A DNA stretch of 38,615 nucleotides, taken from contig CAJXRM010000022.1 of NCBI GenBank assembly GCA_913059205.1, positions 1 through 38,615 of the forward strand, read 5' to 3'. Positions 32,446-38,615 of the stretch are shown one piece after another. Positions within the stretch are counted from its first letter, which is position 1; each line of letters begins with the position of its first letter. Below the pieces are notes generated by a model that saw nothing but the letters and a program-made list of their open reading frames with translations, had not been told where the DNA came from and searched no databases. Source of the stretch: an uncultured Flavobacteriales bacterium. GTDB taxonomy: Bacteria > Bacteroidota > Bacteroidia > Flavobacteriales_D > Crocinitomicaceae. Position numbers and translations under genes: made by a program.

Positions 32446-33936
32446 TTATAACCTTTCAAGCGGTGTTTTTACCCCGTCAACAAGTGAGTAACAAGCCAAT
32501 TTATCTTTAAAAACAGACGATTTAAATACTGATTTATTCAATAACATTCTAACGCATTCTTGAATACCTTCAACAATTGAAGGGTGTGGATGCACTAGCT
32601 CAGCAAGAACTTCAATAGGCGAATTCATTTTTATCAATAATCCTATTGCCTGAATGGCAGAAGAAGCATGTTCACCTACGGCGCGCATACCCAATACACG
32701 CATTTCCTTATCATTGGAAACAATTATTTTAAAGAACCCTTCAGTCTTTCTCATAGCAATGGCTCTTGCAATTACAGAAAAATCTACTTTCACTACCTTC
32801 ACGGGAATGTTCTGTTCATAACATTGTTTTTCATTCAGTCCTACCGCCGCGATTTCAGGTTTTAAAAACATAATTGTACATACATTGTCATACGAAATAC
32901 GATCAGTTTGTCCACCAAATGCTCTTTCTACCGCATGTCGCGCTTCAATTTCCCCCATGTTTACTAGACAAATACGTCCGGAAACATCACCCACTGCGTA
33001 GATGTTGGGAATATTGGTTTGTGTATCGTCATCACCAATATGAAACCCTCTTTTTGACATTGAAATCCCTGCATTTTCTAGTCCTAAATGCTCAATATTT
33101 GGTACACGACCAACAGATAGTAATGCTTTTTCAACTTGTATAATTTCTTTTCTACCGTCTGGATATTCAATTTCATATTCAACACCTTCTCCTTTTCTTA
33201 CTAATCGAAGAAGACTTGCGCTATGGTGAATTGTAACGCCATGGTTTTCTAGATTTCGACCTGCCAATTCGCTAATATCATCATCTTCAAAAGGAAGAAT
33301 CGTATCTTGCCTGTCTATGATGTGAACTTTTGTTTTTCCGAAATTGGAGAAAATTGTTGCGTATTCGCATCCAATAACTCCGGCTCCAATTATAACTAAG
33401 CTTTTGGGGAAGTCTTTTAATTTATCAATTCCATCACTAGATAAAATATATTCTTCGTCAACGAGAATGTTTGGCAAATTTCTAGGTCTACTTCCTGTGG
33501 CTAAAATGATGTTTTCTCCCCAAACAGTTTTTGTTTTTCCTTCGTGTAAAATTTCGACTTCGTTTGTATTGACTAATTTTCCAAGTCCACGCTCGTAATA
33601 AAGCAGTCGTTTTGAAGTTTCATTTTGTAAAAGTTTAATGTGGCAGGTGTATTGAAATTTACGTTCGAAAATTGCCTCATCATGAATTTGCTTCACTTCA
33701 TTCCAAGTCAATGAATATGGAGAACGACCTTTAAGAGTAAGGGATTCGTTGATGTGTGCGACCTTATTTGCTAATTCCCAAAGTGTTTTTGAAGAAAGCG
33801 CTCCATTGTAAATTCCAGCACCACCTACTTTGTCCATTTCGATTAGACAAACTTTTTTTTCAAAGTCAATCCCGCGCATCGCTGCAGCATATCCAGCAGG
33901 ACCTCCACCAATTACAATTAAGTCAAACTTCTCCAT
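32446..33936 (-). CDS. Flavoprotein pyridine nucleotide-disulfide oxidoreductase homologue lacking both redox cysteines
   Basis: 496 residues with the lipoamide dehydrogenase/SthA fold: FAD site FDLIVIGGGPAGYAAA (4-19), NAD(P) site VIIGAGVIGCEYATIFSNFG, FAD stretch NIYAVGDVSG, and the C-terminal dimerisation domain ending HPHPSIVEG (449-457), where lipoamide dehydrogenase keeps its His-Glu pair. The redox motif, normally GGTCLNVGCIPSK, reads GGAGIYNGALSSK (38-50): Gly41 and Ala46 replace both cysteines. It therefore cannot act as a disulfide reductase and is probably an NAD(P)H:acceptor oxidoreductase, possibly a transhydrogenase like SthA, which also lacks the pair. Divergent from the YkgJ-type gene. 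Confidence 0.85.
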   Translation of the reverse strand: MEKFDLIVIGGGPAGYAAAMRGIDFEKKVCLIEMDKVGGAGIYNGALSSKTLWELANKVAHINESLTLKGRSPYSLTWNEVKQIHDEAIFERKFQYTCHIKLLQNETSKRLLYYERGLGKLVNTNEVEILHEGKTKTVWGENIILATGSRPRNLPNILVDEEYILSSDGIDKLKDFPKSLVIIGAGVIGCEYATIFSNFGKTKVHIIDRQDTILPFEDDDISELAGRNLENHGVTIHHSASLLRLVRKGEGVEYEIEYPDGRKEIIQVEKALLSVGRVPNIEHLGLENAGISMSKRGFHIGDDDTQTNIPNIYAVGDVSGRICLVNMGEIEARHAVERAFGGQTDRISYDNVCTIMFLKPEIAAVGLNEKQCYEQNIPVKVVKVDFSVIARAIAMRKTEGFFKIIVSNDKEMRVLGMRAVGEHASSAIQAIGLLIKMNSPIEVLAELVHPHPSIVEGIQECVRMLLNKSVFKSSVFKDKLACYSLVDGVKTPLERL

Positions 33937-34005
33937 CTTTTAGTATTTTCGTTGTAAATATAGAAAAGAGAGGGTAGAATTCCTTTTTTTACAACACATC
34001 GTTTT

Positions 34006-34491
34006 ATGGAATATCAGAATTACATTGATGAAGCAGAAGAGAAAAAGGCTGAAATTGCCAAGCTTTTTCAACAGCTTAAAAAAAAGAAACCGAAGAATTT
34101 GGATGGATTGTTTTATGATGCGCATGAAGAAACGTTTCAGGAAATTGATTGCCTAAAATGTGCAAACTGTTGCAAAACTACAAGTCCAATATTCAGAGAT
34201 ATTGATATAAAGCGAATTGCAAAAAAAATGAAAATGGGTGTTTCAGAATTCGAACGTAAATACCTGAGATTCGATGAAGATGATTTTTGGGTTTTGAAGT
34301 CTTCTCCGTGCGTATTTTTAGCTGAAGATAATTCTTGTGGAATATATGATTTTCGACCACAGGCCTGCAGTGAATATCCACATACCGATCAAAGAAAAGT
34401 TGTTCAAGTTTTAGATTTGACCTTAAAAAACATAGAAATTTGTCCCGCAGCTGCGAGAATAACGAATGAAATACTGAATAAAATAGGCTGA
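34006..34491 (+). CDS. YkgJ family cysteine cluster protein
   Basis: 161 residues. Eight cysteines sit in the YkgJ/UPF0153 pattern: Cys49, 52, 55 and 56 (CLKCANCC), Cys102 (SSPCVFL), Cys111 (CGIYDFRPQAC), Cys121 and Cys146. The DFRPQAC-YP motif is the family hallmark. These proteins are thought to bind zinc or an iron-sulfur cluster; the biochemical role remains unestablished. The N-terminal 30 residues are charged and helical. A short GGCT/AGCC hairpin overlaps the stop codon. Confidence 0.88.
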   Translation: MEYQNYIDEAEEKKAEIAKLFQQLKKKKPKNLDGLFYDAHEETFQEIDCLKCANCCKTTSPIFRDIDIKRIAKKMKMGVSEFERKYLRFDEDDFWVLKSSPCVFLAEDNSCGIYDFRPQACSEYPHTDQRKVVQVLDLTLKNIEICPAAARITNEILNKIG

Positions 34492-34506
34492 AAGCCAACT
34501 TTTTTT
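34486..34506 (+). terminator. Possible weak terminator after the YkgJ gene
   Basis: GGCT (34486-34489) and AGCC (34493-34496) with a three-base loop, then AAC and a seven-T run. The stem is only four pairs, so efficiency is doubtful. Confidence 0.4.
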
Positions 34507-34561
34507 GATTATTTTCGTTTGTAATAGTACAACTTATAAAAACTAGAAAAACGCTTCATCA

Positions 34562-37500
34562 ATGAAACTTTTCAAAACTATACTTTTTTCTCTTTTCACT
34601 ATTTTTATTGGATTTCAAAGCCAGGCCCAACGTGCTAAAGATGGTAATGCTACTATTTCAACCTTGAATAACGTAGTAAATACATATACAAGTTTAACTG
34701 CAAATGCGTCAATTGGTGGAACAACCATCAACGTTGCTTCTAGCGCAATGTCAGGAGCTAGTTTTTCTGGAAATCTAGCACCCGGAGATTTAATTTTAAT
34801 TATTCAAATGCAAGGTGCATCTATGAATCATGATGCCGCTTTTTGTTCGTATTCGGTCCCAGCAGGTTTTACTTGGAATGGGAATTGGTTCGATCATGCA
34901 GAAATGTGGGGCAGTATTGGAACAGACTTCGGAGCGAATGGTTATGGATCCTATAATAATGCTGGGAAATTTGAACGAGCAGAAGTAAGAGCTGTCCCGA
35001 ATGGAACGTCCATCCAATTACAATGCGGTCTTAAAAACAATTATACTGCATCAGGCCATGTCCAAATTGTGCGAATTCCTAGATATGATAATTTAACTGT
35101 TAATGCGGGCTCTTCAATCGTACCAACAGCATGGAATGGCACAACTGGAGGAATTGTAGCGCTAGAAGTAGATGGCGCTTTAACAGTAAATGCAGGTGGT
35201 TTAATTCACGCAAATGGATTTGGTTTTAGAGGTGGAGCGCTTGATTTAACTGGTAAGGTGGGTAGTTCAACACCACCAGTTTCTGTTCGCTTCTTGGGTT
35301 CAAGCGACCCAGCGGAAGGGTCAGAAAAGGGAGAAGGAATTTTTGGTTTTACAGCCGAATATACTCCTATTTGTTCGCGATATGGTATTGGTGCTGCAAC
35401 CAATGGCGGTGGCGGTGGTGGCTATCAAAACGCCGGCGGTGGAGGTGGTGCCAATGTGAGCGCAAGTCCTTTGCGATATACGGGTACTGGAACACCAGAC
35501 CAAAACGGTGGAGCCTATACTCCAGCATGGAACGTAGATATATCTTGGCCCCCTAATCCAAATAACGATATTGCCTGGCCACCTTCTCATCATATTCCCT
35601 TTTTGCCAATTGGCACAAATACGAGTCCTGGTGGAGGTCGAGGTGGTTATGGATTGGCTCAAACAGACCGAGATGAGATGACTGTGGGGCCTGACAATTC
35701 AAGTTGGGGAGGTGATTCTAGAAAAACAAATGGAGGACTTGGCGGTCACCCTTTAGCGTATGATCCTACTCGACTGTATTTCGGTGGAGGAGGAGGTGCT
35801 GGTGATCAAGATGGTGCTCAAGGTGGGGCTGGTGGAGCAGGTGGAGGACTTGTTTTTATTCTTTCTTACGGAACTATGACAGGTTCTGGTACAATCTCCG
35901 CTAATGGGGCTGCAGGACAAAAAACGAATCCTTTTAATCAAAACCCATCTGGTTCAGGAGCGAATCAACGCAAAGGAAATGATGGTGCTGGAGGCGGTGG
36001 TGCCGGTGGTGCCATTTTTGTTGAAAACGCTACAGCTATTCCTGCCTCATTATCGTTCACTGCCATAGGTGGAAATGGAGGGAATCAAGATATGCGATTA
36101 TATAATAATCCTCCATTCTGGGTTACTTTGGATGAGGCTTCTGGACCAGGAGGTTCAGGTGCTGGAGGAAGTATCGCTTTTTCATCAGGCGCTCCAACTC
36201 AAAACGTTAACGCGGGAGTAAACGGTGTTGTTGTCAGTCAATCTTATAATGGTTCGAGTTATTCACCAACTTCTCCTTCCATGGTCGGAAACTTTCCACC
36301 AAATGGTGCCACAAATGGTTCTGTTGGTATGAGCGGATTAAGTGCTCCATATTATGATTTACAAATAAGCGATGTCACAACGTGCACCACGCCAGTTACA
36401 TTAACTGTTACGGTATTGGGTACTATTCCTTCAGGTGGAACTATTGGTTGGTATACACAGCAATTTGGAGGCTCAACATTTGCAACGGGAACATCGACTT
36501 CGGTTTCTCCTGCCTCAACAACAACATATTATGTAGGTGTTTGTCCGGGTTCGTTTAGAGTGCCAGTGACAGTTACAATTACAGCCACGGCACCAACACC
36601 GACAATTACAGCTGGTGGTCCAACAACTTTCTGTACAGGTGGTTCAGTTACTTTAACTTCAAGTGCGGCAACAGGCAATCAATGGTATTTGAATGGAACA
36701 GCTATTGGTGGAGCAACATCGCAAACATATGCCGCAAGCGCTGCAGGAAATTATACGGTGATCGTTACGTCAGGCGGATGTACTTCATCTCCTTCATTAG
36801 CAACAACCGTCACTGTTAATCCAACACCAGCAACTCCAACTATTGCTGCTAGTGGTCCTACGACATTTTGTACGGGAGGATCAGTAACGTTAACGTCGAG
36901 TGCTGCTTCAGGAAATCAATGGTCATTAAATGGTACGCCAATTGGTGGTGCAACAGCACAAACGCATTTGGCTACAACAGCAGGTAATTATACAGTTGTT
37001 ACAACATCAGGTGGATGTCCTTCCGCAGCTTCTGCGGCTACAACGGTAACAATCAATCCAACACCAGCAACACCAACTATCGCTGCAGGTGGGCCAACTA
37101 CTTTTTGTTCTGGTGGATCTGTCACATTAACTTCTAGCTCTGCTTCTGGTAACCAATGGTCGTTGAACGGAACCCCAATTGGAGGAGCAACTGCTCAAAC
37201 ATATTCGGCCAATGCTTCTGGCGATTACACTGTTATTGTAACAACAGCTGGTTGTCCTTCTGCAGCCTCTGCAGCAACAACAGTTACAGTTAATCCAACT
37301 CCTGCTACTCCTACGATTGTAGCTGGAGGACCAACTACATTTTGCTCTGGAGGTTCTGTAAACTTGACGTCAAGTTCGGCTTCCGGTAACCAATGGTCAT
37401 TGAATGGAACTCCAATTGGAGGAGCGACGAATCAAAATTATTTAGCATCAACTGCTGGAAACTATACGGTTGTAGTGACAACAGCTGGCTGCCCTTCTGC

Positions 37501-38615
37501 GGCTTCAGCGGCAACAACAGTAACCGTTACTCCGAATCCTGTTATTACGCTTGGTACTGTAACTGACCCATCAGCTTGTGCAACCGCAACTGGTTCAATA
37601 CAAGTCAATGGAACAGCAACTGGAGTTGTATCTTGGACCGGCGCTGCAGTAGGTAATTCAGGTTCAGTAACTTTACCTTACGTTATTACTGGTTTAGCGG
37701 CCGGAACGTATAATATTATTATTACTGTGGGATCTTGTCCATCAAATACCTTAGTTCAAGGTTTGACTGATCCTTCAGCTCCAGCAACTCCAACTATTGC
37801 GGCTAGCGGAGCTACAACATTTTGTGCTGGTGGATCGGTAACGTTAACTTCAAGTTCGGCAACTGGAAATCAATGGTCGTTAAATGGAACACCGATCGGA
37901 GGTGCAACTGCGCAAACATTGTTGGTTAATGCTAGCGGAAACTATACCGTGGTAGTAACTTCAGGTGGTTGTACATCTTCTGCATCCGCTGCCACAACAG
38001 TCACTGTTAATCCAATACCGGCAACACCAACGATTGCTGCAAGTGGACCAACTACATTTTGTTCAGGTGGTTCAGTAACGTTAACTTCAAGTTCGGCTAC
38101 TGGTAACCAATGGTCATTAAACGGAACGCCAATTGGAGGAGCAACAGCACAAACATTATTGGTTAGCGCTTCTGGCGATTATACTGTTATTGTAACGACA
38201 AGTGGTTGTTCATCTGCCGCCTCTGCGCCAACAACAGTTACTGTTAATCCAACACCAGCAACACCAACTATTGCCGCTAGTGGTTCAACTACTTTTTGTA
38301 CAGGAGGTTCTGTAACATTAACTTCTAGCTCAGCTACTGGTAACCAATGGTCATTAAACGGAACTCCAATTGGAGGGGCAACCGCACAAACTTTATTGGT
38401 AAGTGCTTCTGGAAATTATACTGTAATTGTTACAGCCGCAGGTTGTCCATCAGCTGCTTCAGCTGCCACAACAGTGACCGTTAACCCAATACCAGCTACA
38501 CCAACTATTGCAGCAAGCGGACCAACTACTTTTTGTTCAGGTGGTTCAGTAACGTTAACATCAAGTTCGGCTACTGGTAACCAATGGTCATTAAACGGAA
38601 CGCCAATTGGAGGAG
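34562..38615 (+). CDS. Giant secreted adhesin with Gly-rich and Ig-like repeats, 3' truncated by contig end
   Basis: The frame stays open for 1351 codons and reaches the contig end with no stop, so the C-terminus, probably including a T9SS sorting domain, is missing. Signal peptide about 1-22 (SQA-Q). An N-terminal beta-rich region (about 25-230, with APGDLILIIQMQGASM, QIVRIPRYDNLTV, NGFGFRGG) is found in many Bacteroidota adhesins. A very Gly-rich part follows (about 275-490), then an Ig-like module (about 603-676), and from residue 677 an array of 79-residue repeats (CSGGSVTLTSS, NQWSLNGTPIGGAT, GNYTVVVT). One SprB-like domain interrupts the array. The SprB/CHU-type architecture suggests surface adhesion or gliding; ligand unknown. 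No catalytic site seen. Confidence 0.88.
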   Translation, partial: MKLFKTILFSLFTIFIGFQSQAQRAKDGNATISTLNNVVNTYTSLTANASIGGTTINVASSAMSGASFSGNLAPGDLILIIQMQGASMNHDAAFCSYSVPAGFTWNGNWFDHAEMWGSIGTDFGANGYGSYNNAGKFERAEVRAVPNGTSIQLQCGLKNNYTASGHVQIVRIPRYDNLTVNAGSSIVPTAWNGTTGGIVALEVDGALTVNAGGLIHANGFGFRGGALDLTGKVGSSTPPVSVRFLGSSDPAEGSEKGEGIFGFTAEYTPICSRYGIGAATNGGGGGGYQNAGGGGGANVSASPLRYTGTGTPDQNGGAYTPAWNVDISWPPNPNNDIAWPPSHHIPFLPIGTNTSPGGGRGGYGLAQTDRDEMTVGPDNSSWGGDSRKTNGGLGGHPLAYDPTRLYFGGGGGAGDQDGAQGGAGGAGGGLVFILSYGTMTGSGTISANGAAGQKTNPFNQNPSGSGANQRKGNDGAGGGGAGGAIFVENATAIPASLSFTAIGGNGGNQDMRLYNNPPFWVTLDEASGPGGSGAGGSIAFSSGAPTQNVNAGVNGVVVSQSYNGSSYSPTSPSMVGNFPPNGATNGSVGMSGLSAPYYDLQISDVTTCTTPVTLTVTVLGTIPSGGTIGWYTQQFGGSTFATGTSTSVSPASTTTYYVGVCPGSFRVPVTVTITATAPTPTITAGGPTTFCTGGSVTLTSSAATGNQWYLNGTAIGGATSQTYAASAAGNYTVIVTSGGCTSSPSLATTVTVNPTPATPTIAASGPTTFCTGGSVTLTSSAASGNQWSLNGTPIGGATAQTHLATTAGNYTVVTTSGGCPSAASAATTVTINPTPATPTIAAGGPTTFCSGGSVTLTSSSASGNQWSLNGTPIGGATAQTYSANASGDYTVIVTTAGCPSAASAATTVTVNPTPATPTIVAGGPTTFCSGGSVNLTSSSASGNQWSLNGTPIGGATNQNYLASTAGNYTVVVTTAGCPSAASAATTVTVTPNPVITLGTVTDPSACATATGSIQVNGTATGVVSWTGAAVGNSGSVTLPYVITGLAAGTYNIIITVGSCPSNTLVQGLTDPSAPATPTIAASGATTFCAGGSVTLTSSSATGNQWSLNGTPIGGATAQTLLVNASGNYTVVVTSGGCTSSASAATTVTVNPIPATPTIAASGPTTFCSGGSVTLTSSSATGNQWSLNGTPIGGATAQTLLVSASGDYTVIVTTSGCSSAASAPTTVTVNPTPATPTIAASGSTTFCTGGSVTLTSSSATGNQWSLNGTPIGGATAQTLLVSASGNYTVIVTAAGCPSAASAATTVTVNPIPATPTIAASGPTTFCSGGSVTLTSSSATGNQWSLNGTPIGG
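36590..38615 (+). repeat. Tandem 237-bp repeats encoding Ig-like domains, with one 243-bp insert
   Basis: Eight units of exactly 237 bp (79 codons) start at 36590, 36827, 37064, 37301, 37781, 38018, 38255 and 38492; the last is cut off by the contig end. Between units 4 and 5 (37538-37780) sits a different 81-codon segment with the SprB-repeat look (DPSACATATGSIQVNGT, then WTGAAVG and GLAAGTYNIIIT). Units 6 and 8 are nearly identical in DNA over their shared part (about three differences in 100 bases), so recent duplication or gene conversion is likely. Confidence 0.9.

Noticed and set aside
36590..38615. Regular 237-bp repeats as a CRISPR array or satellite
   Set aside because: The period is a multiple of three, the frame is open throughout, and the units encode Ig-like domains. 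There are no short direct repeats with unique spacers.

Overview
The window looks like one contig from the chromosome of a low-GC member of the Bacteroidota, probably Flavobacteriales or a Crocinitomicaceae/Fluviicola-like lineage. This rests on several secreted proteins ending in type IX secretion (T9SS) sorting domains, promoters fitting the phylum's TTG-N17-23-TAnnTTTG pattern, AT-rich leaders without strong Shine-Dalgarno sequences, BACON, SprB-like and CarboxypepD_reg-TonB architectures, and a SAM-I riboswitch over a direct-sulfhydrylation methionine operon. Genus assignment is inference. The first 46 bases are not genomic: they are the end of an Illumina P5/i5 index plus the Nextera transposase adapter. 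The last bases lie inside a tandem-repeat adhesin gene. Both ends are therefore assembly ends.

Layout. 47-2800: a hypothetical membrane protein, a 551-bp intergenic region with two related stem-loop elements (possible small RNAs), and a secreted C10 (streptopain-like) protease. 2931-6429: an SH3-domain secreted protein, then a two-gene unit of a small secreted protein and a large Cys-rich secreted protein. 6602-8540: a TIP30-like SDR protein facing the tsaC-like/trmD pair, both tRNA position-37 functions. 8790-15124: a sensory operon of a giant PAS/GAF histidine kinase, a smaller paralogous kinase and a CheY-like regulator. 15531-18489: L-2-hydroxyglutarate oxidase, a methyltransferase and an AI-2E family membrane protein.

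18612-23846 is the best-integrated system. A promoter leads into a SAM-I riboswitch, then a short ORF ending in RCYCCN, then metX, homoserine dehydrogenase, two YeeE/YedE half-transporters, an OsmC-like protein and metZ. The operon would make O-acylhomoserine, import reduced sulfur and join them to homocysteine. It appears to be controlled both by SAM (riboswitch) and, by inference, by cysteine supply through ribosome behaviour on the Cys-rich leader peptide.

23994-28718: a TonB-dependent receptor with an inverted repeat inside its promoter, a strong bidirectional terminator, and a second small/large secreted protein pair on the opposite strand. 29008-34491: two FKBP-type prolyl isomerases, an outer-membrane beta-barrel candidate, folD, a flavoprotein disulfide reductase homologue lacking both redox cysteines, and a YkgJ-type cysteine-cluster protein. 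34562 to the end: a very large open reading frame (at least 1351 codons, no stop) for a Gly-rich adhesin with 79-residue Ig-like repeats and a SprB-like insert. I see no tRNA, rRNA, CRISPR array, insertion sequence or prophage gene.
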